35,651 bases of DNA from Schleiferiaceae bacterium. Its GTDB lineage: Bacteria; Bacteroidota; Bacteroidia; Flavobacteriales; Schleiferiaceae. The position numbers and the translations under genes were made by a program. The notes under the pieces were generated by a model, which saw only the letters and a program-made list of their open reading frames with translations, was not told the DNA's origin and did no database searches. Below, piece by piece: positions 8,261 through 17,797 of the stretch (within the stretch, counting starts at the first letter, position 1; each line of letters opens with the position of its first letter). The stretch lies in the NCBI GenBank assembly GCA_018401735.1, contig JAGYKI010000028.1:1-35651 (forward strand). Reading direction: 5' to 3'.

Positions 8261-9940
8261 TTAAAATTGAACCACAGCACTAAGTACCTCTGCACCTCTT
8301 TTATAGAGTAATGTGGCGCTTTCGCCTTTTTCTAATTTAGAAAGAGCTTCCATATAGCTTTGCATATTAGATACCTGAACTTCTCCAAGTTGAGTAATAA
8401 TATCGCCTGCCTGTAATCCAGCGCCTTCCCCTGGTTTACCTTTGGTTACCCCGTCAATCTTCATTCCTTGACCTTGGTACAGGTAATCGGGCATCACCCC
8501 GAGGGTTACCGAAAATTTTGGTGCCTTAGTGCTTTCCACTTTAGTAGTGGTAAAAGGCAAAGCTGCTCCTACTGGACTATTGCGAATAATAGAGGCCATC
8601 AGGTTTAAGGTGCTAAAAATCCCTTTCACATTAATTTTCTCGGCATCATCGTCTGGTGTGTGATAATCTTCATGTGTACCCGTAAAAAAATGCAGGACTG
8701 GCATATTTAAGTAGTAAAAATTGGTGTGATCGCTAGGTCCTACTCCACTTTCGCTTAATTGCAGGGTTAAATCGCAATTAATCGGATTGATTATTTCCGA
8801 CCACAAAGGAGAAGTACCTACTCCGTTAATTGCCAGCACATTATCTTCCATTCTCCCAATCATATCCATATTCATCATATAGCTGTACTGCAGATTGGGT
8901 ATTTTATTGATTTGTTGGGTAAAGTATTTCGATCCTAAAAGTCCCATTTCTTCGGCCGAAAAAGCCACAAATAAATAGTTAAAAGCCCTTAAACTAGCAT
9001 CTTCCGCAGTTGCCAGAAAACGTACTAAGCTTAATAAGCCCGCTACGCCACTGGCATTATCATCAGCCCCATTATGAATTTGTTCTTCCGCATCTCCGCG
9101 ATAGCGTGAACTTGGCCCACCATAACCCAAATGATCGTAGTGAGCGCCAATGACAATAGTTTGCGGAGCCGCATTATTAATCAGGCCCGCAATATTATAG
9201 GTGATATCGCGAAACTCTTTTAAGCGCACTTCTAGGCTTACCGAACGTTTTCTTCTTAATTTCTTAGCGATTTTTTCGTTGCAAATGTAAATCACCGGCA
9301 AACCACAAGATTCCAAGCTTTTAAACTCCGATTCGGGAGAATTCGCATTACCCTTGGTTTTCACCAACAATACCGCAGTTGCGCCTTTTTCTTTGAGCAA
9401 TTTTACGCGCTTAGCAATGTCGTGCCACTGCATATATTTCGAGTGAGGATGAACCCCATCGGGGGAGCTCATTTCTAAAACGGCTATTTTACCTTTCACC
9501 TCTTTATCGTCAATATCATCGCGCTTGAGCACTTCGCTTTCTATCCCAAAAGATACATATTCGGTTTCGCCGCTTACTTTTCCACTGCTAGAATAAGCCA
9601 CGGGGTAAAAGTCTTCATCAATTTTTAGCGCCTCTTCTTTATAGCTAAAAGTGTTAAGGCCTTCCATGCGTACAACCCTATTGGGGACACTAAATTCTTG
9701 CTCAAAACTGCCTTGCAATGCAGGCTCTAAAGCGGCTGATTTAAAAACTCTTAAAATATGTTGGCGGGCTAACTTATCGCCATTAGTGCCTGGAAGGCGT
9801 CCTTCTAGCTCATTGGATGCTAAATAAAATACATCGTTCTTTATATCTTCTAAACTAGAGGCCGGTAATTCAAAGCACTCATGATGTTGCGCATGTAAGC
9901 CGAAACCAATTAAGATAAAGAGAGCAATCTTTCTTGTCAT
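8261..9940 (-). CDS. Secreted M28-family metallopeptidase with PA and PDZ domains
   Basis: The ATG at 9940 gives MTRKIALFILIGFGLHAQ, a clear signal peptide; an upstream TTG at 9961 adds a polar extension and is unlikely. The 559-residue product has a PA (protease-associated) insert at about 120-240, an M28 zinc peptidase domain at about 245-455 and a C-terminal PDZ domain at about 470-559 (LQAGDIITQLGEVQV). Likely di-zinc ligands and catalytic residues are visible: H267 and D269 in GAHYDHLG, D293/D294 in GADDNASG, E330/E331 in SAEEMGLLGS, D359 in NMDMIGR and H427 in EDYHTPDD. It should act as an aminopeptidase-like enzyme in the periplasm or at the surface. It is the first gene of the run leading to gpsA. 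Confidence 0.9.
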   Translation of the reverse strand: MTRKIALFILIGFGLHAQHHECFELPASSLEDIKNDVFYLASNELEGRLPGTNGDKLARQHILRVFKSAALEPALQGSFEQEFSVPNRVVRMEGLNTFSYKEEALKIDEDFYPVAYSSSGKVSGETEYVSFGIESEVLKRDDIDDKEVKGKIAVLEMSSPDGVHPHSKYMQWHDIAKRVKLLKEKGATAVLLVKTKGNANSPESEFKSLESCGLPVIYICNEKIAKKLRRKRSVSLEVRLKEFRDITYNIAGLINNAAPQTIVIGAHYDHLGYGGPSSRYRGDAEEQIHNGADDNASGVAGLLSLVRFLATAEDASLRAFNYLFVAFSAEEMGLLGSKYFTQQINKIPNLQYSYMMNMDMIGRMEDNVLAINGVGTSPLWSEIINPINCDLTLQLSESGVGPSDHTNFYYLNMPVLHFFTGTHEDYHTPDDDAEKINVKGIFSTLNLMASIIRNSPVGAALPFTTTKVESTKAPKFSVTLGVMPDYLYQGQGMKIDGVTKGKPGEGAGLQAGDIITQLGEVQVSNMQSYMEALSKLEKGESATLLYKRGAEVLSAVVQF

Positions 9941-9958
9941 AGGTATTTTAATTTGCGC

Positions 9959-9966
9959 CAAAGATA
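9959..9966 (-). promoter_or_regulatory. Candidate -7 element of the M28 peptidase-gpsA operon
   Basis: On the minus strand this reads TATCTTTG, an exact match to the Bacteroidota -7 consensus TAnnTTTG, and it is followed by GCGC. It lies 18 bases before the chosen ATG at 9940. I do not find a TTTG -33 box at a normal spacing, so the call rests on the -7 box and position only. Confidence 0.45.
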
Positions 9967-10073
9967 AAGAATTGCGCAGGGCAATCTTTTGTTAATACAA
10001 AGGTTCAGAAATAGCTTGGGAATGGGCAAAATTCCGTTTGTGAAAATATACTTTTACACTTCTAGCAAAAGCA

Positions 10074-11546
10074 ATGTCGACACTTAAAAAACTCGCTTCA
10101 CAAACTGTAATTTATGGTTTAACGACCATTTTGGCGCGTTTGCTAAATTTTGCCTTAACTCCCTTACATACAGGGATTATTGATAAAGCCGAGTACGGAG
10201 TACTGAATGACATTTACTCTATGATTGCCTTTTTAATGGTAATCTTAACTTTCGGGATGGAAACCGCTTTCTTTCGTTTTTACAACGATAAAAAATACGC
10301 TAGCCGCGATATTTTTAGCCATACCGTGCTCTTCACTCTCGTTCTCTCCCTTATTTTAATAGCCCTTACTGTGATTTTTTTAGGGCCTATTGCAGAAGCA
10401 TTGCAGTTTGCCGACAGACCTTACTTTGTTCTTTGGATGCTGCTAATTGTAGCGATGGACGCCCTCGCCGCAGTACCCTTTGCTAAACTTAGAGCCGAAA
10501 ACAAGCCCTTGCGTTTTCTGGCCATTCGCTTAGGAGCCATTGCCCTTATGGTCTCCTTAAACCTTGTATTCTTCTTGCTTCTACCCTATCTTAACGAACG
10601 GGAACTCCTTCCCCAAGCGCTGCAATTTTTATATCAGCCCGACTGGGGCGTCGCCTATGTTTTTATAGCCAATTTGATTGGTAATGGCTTTATGATTCTG
10701 CTCTTTTTGCCCGATTATTTTCAGATCCGCTTTAAGCTTAGGCCCGCGCTTTTAAAAGAGCTGCTTATTTACACCAGCCCCTTAGTTATTGGTTTCCTTG
10801 CCGGGATAAGTAATGAGAAAGCACAGTTTCAGTTTATGAAATACCTTCTACCGGAAGGGGAAAACGATGTTGCCATGGGGGTTTTCGGAGCCATGATGAA
10901 GATTGCCACTTTCATGGTGCTTTTTATTCAGGCCTTTCGCTTTGCGGCAGAACCATTTTTCTTTTCAGGCGAAGGCAATATCAAAAACAATATGGCGCGC
11001 GTACTGAAGTATTTCGTAATGATTCAGTCGCTCATTTTTTTAGGATTAGTAAGTTTTACTTCCCTTTTAAAATGGAGCCATTTTATTGATGAGAAATACT
11101 GGGAAGGCTGGGATATTGTGCCCATCTTACTTTTTGCAAACCTCCTTTTAGGCATTAACTTCAACCTCAATATTTGGTATAAGCTTAAAAACAAAACCCG
11201 CATGGGGGCATATATTTCCTTTTTCGGACTGGCTTTTACCATTAGCTTCAACCTATTATTAGTGCCCAAATATGGCTATACCGGGGCGGCTTGGGCCACG
11301 CTCATTAGTTATGCAGCCATGACGGTCTACTCTTATTATCTCAATCAAAAACACGATCCCATAAAATATCCAGTACGCACGGTTAGTATGTATCTTGGCT
11401 TAGCCTTAATTGGTGCTTATTTAAGCTATTATGTGTTTGATGCCCGCTTTTGGCCTGGCCTTATTATTTTTAGTCTCTATCTCCTTTACATGCTTTGGAT
11501 AGACGGACGTGCTATTTTAAACTTGCGAAAAAATGACAAAAGTTAA
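10074..11546 (+). CDS. Oligosaccharide flippase / polysaccharide biosynthesis membrane protein (MOP superfamily)
   Basis: Integral membrane protein of 490 residues with about fourteen predicted helices, starting [20 protein letters not shown]. The opening segment and the [20 protein letters not shown] block are typical of Bacteroidota members of the Wzx/MurJ-like MOP superfamily, which flip lipid-linked glycans across the inner membrane. It overlaps dut by 14 bases, and the set flippase-dut-nucleotidyltransferase-TPR-DUF4292-M23 is one I know as a recurring neighbourhood in this phylum, so it is probably a housekeeping envelope gene rather than part of a capsule island. The glycan substrate is not evident. 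Confidence 0.88.
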   Translation: MSTLKKLASQTVIYGLTTILARLLNFALTPLHTGIIDKAEYGVLNDIYSMIAFLMVILTFGMETAFFRFYNDKKYASRDIFSHTVLFTLVLSLILIALTVIFLGPIAEALQFADRPYFVLWMLLIVAMDALAAVPFAKLRAENKPLRFLAIRLGAIALMVSLNLVFFLLLPYLNERELLPQALQFLYQPDWGVAYVFIANLIGNGFMILLFLPDYFQIRFKLRPALLKELLIYTSPLVIGFLAGISNEKAQFQFMKYLLPEGENDVAMGVFGAMMKIATFMVLFIQAFRFAAEPFFFSGEGNIKNNMARVLKYFVMIQSLIFLGLVSFTSLLKWSHFIDEKYWEGWDIVPILLFANLLLGINFNLNIWYKLKNKTRMGAYISFFGLAFTISFNLLLVPKYGYTGAAWATLISYAAMTVYSYYLNQKHDPIKYPVRTVSMYLGLALIGAYLSYYVFDARFWPGLIIFSLYLLYMLWIDGRAILNLRKNDKS

Positions 11547-11970
11547 AGTAATTAATAAATCGGGCTACCCCTTGCCTCGTTACCAAACGGCTGGCTCTGC
11601 CGGCCTCGATTTACAAGCGGTTTTAGAAGATTCCATTAGCTTAAAACCCTTAGAAAGAGCCTTGGTTAAAACTGGACTTTATATTGCGCTCGAACCAGGT
11701 TACGAAGCCCAAGTGCGTCCGCGTAGCGGCTTGGCCTATAAACAAGGTATTAGCGTTTTAAATGCCCCCGGGACTATTGATGCCGACTACCGCGGTGAAA
11801 TCGGCGTGATTTTAGTAAACCTTAGCAATGAGGAAGTTAGTATAGCCCCAGGCGAGAGAATTGCCCAATTGGTAATTGCCCAATACAGTCGCATTACATG
11901 GGACATAAGCGAAAGCTTAGATGAAACCGATCGTGGTGCAGGAGGTTTTGGCAGCACAGGCCAGAAATAA
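11533..11970 (+). CDS. dut: dUTP diphosphatase
   Basis: Cytoplasmic trimeric enzyme hydrolysing dUTP to dUMP and pyrophosphate. It has 145 residues, the standard length, with all five family motifs: [10 protein letters not shown] (20-29), RPRSGLA (62-68), [14 protein letters not shown] (77-90, with catalytic D83), GERIAQLV (107-114) and the C-terminal arm [10 protein letters not shown] (134-143). The ATG lies within the last codons of the flippase gene (14-base overlap), indicating translational coupling. Identification is secure. Confidence 0.97.
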   Translation: MTKVKVINKSGYPLPRYQTAGSAGLDLQAVLEDSISLKPLERALVKTGLYIALEPGYEAQVRPRSGLAYKQGISVLNAPGTIDADYRGEIGVILVNLSNEEVSIAPGERIAQLVIAQYSRITWDISESLDETDRGAGGFGSTGQK

Positions 11971-12066
11971 GGCCACATTTTTTACGAATAAAATATGAGC
12001 CATTTTTAGGCAAACTGCATTTTTGTAACTAACATTGTTTATTACATTCAAACAAAGAATTAGAAA

Positions 12067-13071
12067 ATGAAAATTATCGTTCCAATGGCCGGCCGTGGCA
12101 GCCGTTTAAGACCTCATACCTTAACTATTCCAAAACCTTTAATTCCCATAGCGGGCAAGCCTATTGTGCACCGTTTGGTAGAAGATATTGTAAAAGTTGC
12201 GGGACAAAAAGTTGATGAAATCGCCTTTATAACGGGTGATTTTGGCGAAGAAGTAGAAAACAATCTTAAAGAAATCGCCGCTTCTTTGGGAGCAAAAGGA
12301 AGCATTTATTACCAAGATAAGCCACTTGGTACCGCTCATGCTATTCTTTGCGCTAAAGAATCTTTAGAAGGAAACGTGGTGGTTGCTTTCGCAGATACCC
12401 TATTCCGTGCCGACTTCAGTTTAGATGTAAATAGCGATGGTGTTATCTGGACGAAGAGAGTCGAAAACCCGGCGGCTTTTGGAGTGGTTAAAAAAGACGA
12501 CAATGGCATTATTACCGACTTCGTAGAAAAGCCCGAAACCTTTATTTCCGATGAAGCCATTATCGGTATTTATTATTTTAATGATGGTGAATATCTGCGT
12601 AGCGAATTGCAATATCTTTTAGATAATGACATTAAAGACAAAGGCGAGTATCAACTTACCAATGCTTTAGAAAATATGAAATCTAAGGGTAGTAAATTTA
12701 CCTCGGGCACCGTTAACGAATGGATGGACTGTGGTAATAAAGCGGTTACCCTAGAAACGAATGGTAAAATTCTCGGTTTTATCCAAAATGATGAGAAACT
12801 AGTAAGCGATGAGGCTATTATTGAAAATAGCAAAATTATTGAGCCTTGTTTTATCGCTGCTGGCGCAAAAATCATCAACTCAACTGTTGGTCCACGCGTA
12901 AGCGTTGGTAAAAACACCGTGGTAAAAGATTCGCACCTAGAAGATGTTTTAATTCAGGAAGACAGCGAGGTAATCAATGCCACTCTTAAAAACTCAATGA
13001 TTGGAAATAAAGCCAAGTTTAATGGCAACTTCACAGAAATATCTATTGGCGATTACAGCGTTTTGGAATAA
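12067..13071 (+). CDS. Sugar-phosphate nucleotidyltransferase with C-terminal left-handed beta-helix
   Basis: Cytoplasmic enzyme of 334 residues. The NTP-transferase domain (about 1-235) has the signature IVPMAGRGSRLRPHTLTIPK (4-23) with the conserved lysine of PKPLIPIAGKP, the substrate segment PLGTAHAI and the metal aspartate in FADTLF. The C-terminal region (about 245-334) contains hexapeptide-like repeats (ENSKII, NSTVGP, VSVGKN, KNSMIGN) forming a left-handed beta-helix. Members make NDP-sugars such as dTDP-glucose or GDP-mannose; the exact sugar and nucleotide cannot be read here. It follows dut after 96 bases, and its 3' end overlaps the next gene. Confidence 0.9.
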   Translation: MKIIVPMAGRGSRLRPHTLTIPKPLIPIAGKPIVHRLVEDIVKVAGQKVDEIAFITGDFGEEVENNLKEIAASLGAKGSIYYQDKPLGTAHAILCAKESLEGNVVVAFADTLFRADFSLDVNSDGVIWTKRVENPAAFGVVKKDDNGIITDFVEKPETFISDEAIIGIYYFNDGEYLRSELQYLLDNDIKDKGEYQLTNALENMKSKGSKFTSGTVNEWMDCGNKAVTLETNGKILGFIQNDEKLVSDEAIIENSKIIEPCFIAAGAKIINSTVGPRVSVGKNTVVKDSHLEDVLIQEDSEVINATLKNSMIGNKAKFNGNFTEISIGDYSVLE

Positions 13072-14749
13072 ATCTTTATTCCTTTTAATACTTATACCAT
13101 TTAGCTTAAGCCTTTCTGCCCAGAGTAAGCTCAAGGGGGAAAGGCTTAGGCTTTTTAATGAAAATTTTTTTGCGGCGCAAAACTTCAAATTGCGTGGCGA
13201 AAGCGAAAAGGCAGAGGCCCTCTTTGCTGAGCTCTATCGCATCGATTCCGAAAATGCCACCGTTTGCTATGAACTGGCCCAACTAGCTATTGCCCGCGAA
13301 GACCAAAATAATGCTCTTTTTTATGCGGAAAGAGCAATGGAACTCGATAAAGAAAATCACTGGTACATGCTTCTTTGTGCGGCAATTTACAAGCAAGCAC
13401 AATTACATGATGAGCAGCTTATCATTTATCAAAAGCTACTCGACAGCGATCGTGAAAATTTAGACTTCCGCTATGAACTGGCACAAGCCTACCTTGAAGA
13501 AAATCAAATAGAATTAACCCTCGCACATCTCGATACAATAGAAAATACGCTTGGTCCCCTAGAGTCTTTAATTGAACTTAAAAAAATCGCTCACCTCAAA
13601 GCCAATGACATAGAAGGTGCAGCCGCGGCCATACAACAACTAATTGATAGAGAGCCAAATAACCTCGATAACTACGGCGCGCTTGGGCAGCTCTACCAAA
13701 TTAATGGTCGCGATAGCGAAGCCCTGGAGATTTATCATAAAATGGTAGACCTAGATAGCAACGATCCTCGCCCTCATTTGGACCTCGCCAATTATTACCG
13801 ACAGGTTAATGATAGAGAAGCTTCTTTGCATCATTTACGCAAGGCCATGCAAAGCCCGCGCCTTGATGTGGAGCGCAAAATAGGCGTTTTAGTAAGTTTA
13901 TTTGACGCTTCTATAAAAGATAGTACTCTTGCCAAAGAAGCCTACATAATGCTTAACGATATAGTAAAAAGCAAGGTGGAAGACCCACGCATTTATGCCA
14001 TGTATGGCGACTATCTAAGCCGAGATGGCAAAGACGCCGAAGCGATAGGGTTCTATAAAAGGGCGCTTAATATTGAGCAGAAGTATCAACTTTGGGAGCA
14101 AATTCTTTTAATTGAAATTCAAAATCGGCTTTTTGATAGCTTACGCCAAGATGCGCCTGCAGCACTAGAATTCTATCCTAATCAAGCTTTCCCTTATCTC
14201 TTAGCGGGCATTGCCTTTAATGAAGCAAAGAGTAGTGAGGAAGCTATTTCATACTTAGAAAGTGGCTTAAGTTATGTGGTACAAAACCCGAACTTGAAAC
14301 TTGAATTCTACTTGCAATTGGCTGCTGCCTATCATATTACCAAAGATCACCAACAGAGTGACGCTTACTTCGATAAAGCTCTGGCCATTAATAGCGAAAA
14401 CGCCACTGCTTTAAACAATTACGCTTATTATTTAGCCGAAAGAGCAGAAAAGCTGGAGAAGGCTCTAAGCCTCACTCAAAAAAGTAACAGCTTAAGTCCA
14501 AATAATCCTGTTTTTCTAGATACTTGGGCTTGGGTACTTTTTAAGCAAAAAAATTATCCCCAAGCACTCCAAAAAATGGAGGAACTCTTGCGCTTAAGCC
14601 CCACTCACGATGCAGAAGTTTTAGAGCACTATGCCGATATTCTTAAAGCTTCTAACCGCGAAGAAGAAGCTCTAGTGCAATATAAACTAGCCCTAGAAAA
14701 AGATCCTGCTAATAAAAGTCTTCAGCAAAAAATAGACGCCCTACAATGA
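13022..14749 (+). CDS. TPR-repeat protein, exported
   Basis: Product of 575 residues from the ATG at 13022. The N-terminus has a long n-region then FLLILIPFSLSLSAQ, a signal peptide with cleavage after SAQ. In-frame alternatives are ATG 13001 and TTG 13046; the latter would give a shorter, more usual signal. The rest is helix-turn-helix tetratricopeptide repeats, about twelve, for example ENATVCYELAQLAIAREDQN, and a well-conserved terminal set ATALNNYAYYLAERAEKLEK then PVFLDTWAWVLFKQKNYPQA. Probably a periplasmic scaffold. It overlaps the nucleotidyltransferase by 50 bases and the DUF4292 gene by four bases (ATGA). Confidence 0.85.
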   Translation: MATSQKYLLAITAFWNKSLFLLILIPFSLSLSAQSKLKGERLRLFNENFFAAQNFKLRGESEKAEALFAELYRIDSENATVCYELAQLAIAREDQNNALFYAERAMELDKENHWYMLLCAAIYKQAQLHDEQLIIYQKLLDSDRENLDFRYELAQAYLEENQIELTLAHLDTIENTLGPLESLIELKKIAHLKANDIEGAAAAIQQLIDREPNNLDNYGALGQLYQINGRDSEALEIYHKMVDLDSNDPRPHLDLANYYRQVNDREASLHHLRKAMQSPRLDVERKIGVLVSLFDASIKDSTLAKEAYIMLNDIVKSKVEDPRIYAMYGDYLSRDGKDAEAIGFYKRALNIEQKYQLWEQILLIEIQNRLFDSLRQDAPAALEFYPNQAFPYLLAGIAFNEAKSSEEAISYLESGLSYVVQNPNLKLEFYLQLAAAYHITKDHQQSDAYFDKALAINSENATALNNYAYYLAERAEKLEKALSLTQKSNSLSPNNPVFLDTWAWVLFKQKNYPQALQKMEELLRLSPTHDAEVLEHYADILKASNREEEALVQYKLALEKDPANKSLQQKIDALQ

Positions 14750-15531
14750 GAAAAGTCCTCTCGCTTTTAATACTTTCAATTTTAGTGGTAAGCTGTGGCT
14801 TGAAGCGCAATCTACCGGAAGGTGCGCCAAGCTATTTGAAATTGGCCACGCTCGAAGAAAAAATTCAAGACGAAGCTTTTGCATACGAAAAGTTAAGCAT
14901 CAAAGGCAAGGGTCGAGTGCAAAGCCCTAGTTTTAATCAGTCTTTTCGTTATGAAATCCGCATTTTAAAAGACAGCCTTATTTGGGTAGATATTTCCGAC
15001 CCCTTTATTGGAATAAAAGTAGCCCGGGGAATATTAAGCCCTCAAGGGTTTTCCTATTATAATCGTTTAGAGCGAAATTACGCACAAGGCGACCCAAAAA
15101 GCATGGCGAGTAAATTGGGTATAGAATTCCAATTTGCCCCCTTAATGGCGGCTTTAGGGGCCAATTATTGGCAAATGAAAGGTATGCGTTTCCAAGCTTT
15201 TATTGCCGATGCCTATCTTATTCACAATTACGACCCAAGCGGTAAAATAGAAACTTTGGAAGCACAAAGTGAGTTTGTAAAACAAGAAATTAATAGCACT
15301 TTATATCGGCCTAATTATTTAGAAATTAAACAACCAACGGCTGGTAAAACCTTTCGGGTACTTTATAAAGATTATAAAGATTTTGCCGATTTCAAATTTC
15401 CTGCACAAGTAGAAATTGAATTCTTATCTAGCGAAAGCACGCGCGTGATTTTAGAAATAACAAGCGTGGAAAAAAGCGATAAACTAAGCACTCCTTACAG
15501 CATTCCTTCTCAGTATGACTTGGCGCCCTAA
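14746..15531 (+). CDS. DUF4292-family lipoprotein
   Basis: Protein of 261 residues with a lipoprotein signal: MRKVLSLLILSILVVSC, lipidated cysteine C17. The body (KLSIKGKGRVQSPSFNQSF, then WVDISDPFIGIKVARGIL) matches the DUF4292 family, a LolA/LolB-like half-barrel lipoprotein found widely in Bacteroidota. It overlaps both the TPR gene (four bases) and the EnvC-like gene (17 bases), so the three are almost certainly one transcript. The function is not established; a role in carrying lipid or lipoprotein to the outer membrane is an inference from the fold. Confidence 0.88.
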   Translation: MRKVLSLLILSILVVSCGLKRNLPEGAPSYLKLATLEEKIQDEAFAYEKLSIKGKGRVQSPSFNQSFRYEIRILKDSLIWVDISDPFIGIKVARGILSPQGFSYYNRLERNYAQGDPKSMASKLGIEFQFAPLMAALGANYWQMKGMRFQAFIADAYLIHNYDPSGKIETLEAQSEFVKQEINSTLYRPNYLEIKQPTAGKTFRVLYKDYKDFADFKFPAQVEIEFLSSESTRVILEITSVEKSDKLSTPYSIPSQYDLAP

Positions 15532-16870
15532 AATACTATTCCTTTTATTTTGCCTCGCTCTAAGCCTCAGTTTACAAGGTCAGGAGACGGAGCGTCAAAA
15601 ACTAGAATCCCAAAAGATTAAACTTTTGGATGAGATAGAATTGGCCAACCGCATCCTAAAAGAAACCCAAAAAGATCGCGCTAATTCCATCGGTAATATC
15701 GAAACTGTGCAGCAAAAACTGCGTTTGCGCGAACGCTTAATTCGCACTCTCGACCGCGAAATAGAATTGCTCGTAGAAGAGGAAAATGCGATGCAAGAAC
15801 GCACCGACACCTTACGCGTGCGCATTGAAACACTCAAGGCTTCTTATGCCAAAATGATTGAGCAAGCCTATAAAAGCCGTAAAAACACCAGTCGCCTAAT
15901 GTTTATACTCTCTTCGCAAGATTTTAACCAGGCCCTGCGGAGGATAGAATACCTTAAACAGTACAGCGCTTACCGCGAAAGGCAGGTAAAAGAGATTGAG
16001 AAAAAGGAAAAAGAGTTATTGAAAGAAATGGAAAAGCTACGCGTTCAGAAGGTACGAAAGAACGCCGTGCGCACCCAGTTAAACGTAGAAAAGAATAAAC
16101 TTAGTAGCGAAAGACTTAGCCAAGAAGAAGCCATTGTTGCCTTTAAGGAAATGGAAGATAATCTGAAAAAATCCTTAACGGAAAAACAGGAAGAAGCCCA
16201 AAAGGTAGAAAAAGAAATAAGTCGCATTATCGCCGCTGAAATTGCCAAGGCGAAAGCCAAAGCAGCTCGCAAGCAACTGGAGGATCGAGCTATTGAAATA
16301 GGCTTAATACGCGGTAAAGACTTTAGTAGTAATACTAGCAATAATCGTATTAAAGAATTAATTGATGCGAAAGAAAAAGCCTTAAAGGCTGCTAATGTGG
16401 TAGTCGCAGATGCCGCTCCTAACTACGAGTTAACTCCCGAAGATCGCGTTTTATCGGCTAATTTCGAGGCCAATCGCAAACGTTTACCTTGGCCAGTAGA
16501 AAGAGGTTTAGTGGTGGGGAACTTTGGTCCGCAACGACATCCCGTGGTTAAAAGTGTAATTATCGACAACCGCGGAATTGATATCGCTACTGAAAAGAGC
16601 GCCTTAATTAAAGCGGTTTTTGACGGGGAAGTTCTAAATATGTTCCGCATGCCGACCGGACAATTAGCACTAATTATTACCCACGGAAATTATTTCAGTG
16701 TATACCAAAACATTACCGACATAAGCGTAAGCAAAGGTGAAAAAGTAACTAAGAATCAAACTTTGGGCAAATCGTATACCAACCCCATTAACTCTGAGAC
16801 GAAATTACATTTCGAAATCTGGAGTAATCAAAATGCGGTAAACCCGCTCTTATGGCTTAGCCCTAAGTGA
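15515..16870 (+). CDS. EnvC-like coiled-coil protein with degenerate M23 peptidase domain
   Basis: Exported protein of 451 residues: signal peptide MTWRPKILFLLFCLALSLSL, a long charged coiled coil (about 25-265) and a C-terminal LytM/M23 domain (about 325-451). In active M23 enzymes zinc is bound by HxxxD and HxH; here the first motif reads NRGID (histidine replaced by asparagine) and the second is SVYQN instead of YxHL, while LHFEIW is kept. This is the degenerate state of EnvC/NlpD-type activators of peptidoglycan amidases, so it probably regulates daughter-cell separation rather than cutting peptidoglycan. It overlaps the lipoprotein gene by 17 bases and converges on the methyltransferase-like gene with a 21-base overlap. 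Confidence 0.88.
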   Translation: MTWRPKILFLLFCLALSLSLQGQETERQKLESQKIKLLDEIELANRILKETQKDRANSIGNIETVQQKLRLRERLIRTLDREIELLVEEENAMQERTDTLRVRIETLKASYAKMIEQAYKSRKNTSRLMFILSSQDFNQALRRIEYLKQYSAYRERQVKEIEKKEKELLKEMEKLRVQKVRKNAVRTQLNVEKNKLSSERLSQEEAIVAFKEMEDNLKKSLTEKQEEAQKVEKEISRIIAAEIAKAKAKAARKQLEDRAIEIGLIRGKDFSSNTSNNRIKELIDAKEKALKAANVVVADAAPNYELTPEDRVLSANFEANRKRLPWPVERGLVVGNFGPQRHPVVKSVIIDNRGIDIATEKSALIKAVFDGEVLNMFRMPTGQLALIITHGNYFSVYQNITDISVSKGEKVTKNQTLGKSYTNPINSETKLHFEIWSNQNAVNPLLWLSPK

Positions 16871-17320
16871 TGGCGGTTTAGGGAAAAAACGCCCAACTCT
16901 TGCTTTGTAGCGCGGGTATACTTTAAAGCGCTCTGTAAGTCGCTTTTCTTCGTATGAACTTTTAAAGTAGAAGAGAATAAATAAGGCTAAGCAGATAAGT
17001 AGCTTATATAAGTCTGTTTTATAAAATGCGTATCCAGCAGTAACCAGAATTATTCCGCTATAAATGGGGTGACGCACTATGGCAAATAAGCCCCAAGTAA
17101 CTAATTCCGAATCATCTTTAGGAGTGGGCCAAACACTAATAAAATTCCGCAGTTGCATCAAGGCCCAAACAACCTCTATGAGACCTATTATTAAAACCAG
17201 CTGAGCGGGCCACTGGGGTAATTGGGGCAGGTTTTGCTTTAGCTGAAAAGGCATTACAAATAGCACAAAAAGTACCATTTGTAATCCCACAAAAAAATAG
17301 TCTTTTCTAGTTTTCTTCAT
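16850..17320 (-). CDS. Isoprenylcysteine/phospholipid methyltransferase-like membrane protein
   Basis: Membrane protein of 156 residues with four or five hydrophobic segments. The C-terminal half has the conserved block LFAIVRHPIYSGIILVTAG (about 78-96) and the charged YEEKRLTERF followed by YKARVGRFFP. These are the cofactor and active-site signatures of the ICMT/PEMT-like methyltransferase superfamily, which uses S-adenosylmethionine on lipid substrates. The bacterial members are mostly uncharacterised, so the substrate is open. Its start overlaps the stop of the upstream 104-residue gene (TAATG), and its 3' end overlaps the EnvC-like gene on the other strand by 21 bases. Confidence 0.8.
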   Translation of the reverse strand: MKKTRKDYFFVGLQMVLFVLFVMPFQLKQNLPQLPQWPAQLVLIIGLIEVVWALMQLRNFISVWPTPKDDSELVTWGLFAIVRHPIYSGIILVTAGYAFYKTDLYKLLICLALFILFYFKSSYEEKRLTERFKVYPRYKARVGRFFPKPPSLRAKP

Positions 17321-17634
17321 TAATCATCCAAGTCGTCCTCGGGCGTCTCAACAGCCGCGTCGTCTCCTAGGTCTAGTTCGTCTTCGTCATCGTCCATAAA
17401 GGCCTCAATCTTGCGATCCATTTCTACGCTGATCTTTATTAAGTATTTGGTATCGATAGTTTCAATCGGAACCGCTCTAACGGTAGCTCCTTGCGCATTC
17501 TGAAACTTCACGATATCTATATCGTCGTAACCATAAGGATAGCGATCGGCAAAAAGACCAAGAATGTCCTGAGTTACGTTTTTATAATCAACTATAACCC
17601 GGCGCTTAGGAGTACTGTTTTTTGGGGTAGGCAT
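17320..17634 (-). CDS. Conserved small protein with acidic C-terminus (sometimes labelled DNA primase in databases)
   Basis: Protein of 104 residues. A basic N-terminus (PKNSTPKRRVIVDYKNV) is followed by a compact conserved domain with DRYPYGYDDIDIVKFQNAQG and VPIETIDTKYLIKISVEMD, then a strongly acidic low-complexity tail (DDDEDELDLGDD and similar). I recognise this as a small Bacteroidota-wide family without established function; the 'DNA primase' label sometimes attached to it has no visible basis, since no primase motif is present. The charge asymmetry suggests binding to a nucleic acid or a basic protein, which is inference. The stop overlaps the start of the methyltransferase-like gene by one base. 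Confidence 0.7.
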   Translation of the reverse strand: MPTPKNSTPKRRVIVDYKNVTQDILGLFADRYPYGYDDIDIVKFQNAQGATVRAVPIETIDTKYLIKISVEMDRKIEAFMDDDEDELDLGDDAAVETPEDDLDD

Positions 17635-17657
17635 AATTAATATATCTTTTTGGTGAT

Positions 17658-17669
17658 TGGTTTAAACCA
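17658..17669. promoter_or_regulatory. 12-bp perfect palindrome upstream of the small acidic protein gene
   Basis: TGGTTTAAACCA lies 24 to 35 bases upstream of the ATG at 17634. Its position and symmetry would suit an operator, but there is only this copy and no regulator to connect it to. Chance palindromes of this length occur in A+T-rich spacers. Confidence 0.25.
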
Positions 17670-17797
17670 TTTTTTTTGCGCTGCAAATATGCATCTTGTC
17701 TCGCTAATACGGTACGCTGGCGCATCTAAATTAAACTTTTTATAAACTTAAATTTAGAAGGGCAATTTATAAACTCAAAGCACTCAATTACAGGCCT

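Noticed and set aside
12005..12014. TTTAGGCAAA upstream of the nucleotidyltransferase gene, resembling half of the metal operator
   Set aside because: Only one half-site is present; no inverted partner at the right spacing, and the gene has no metal link.
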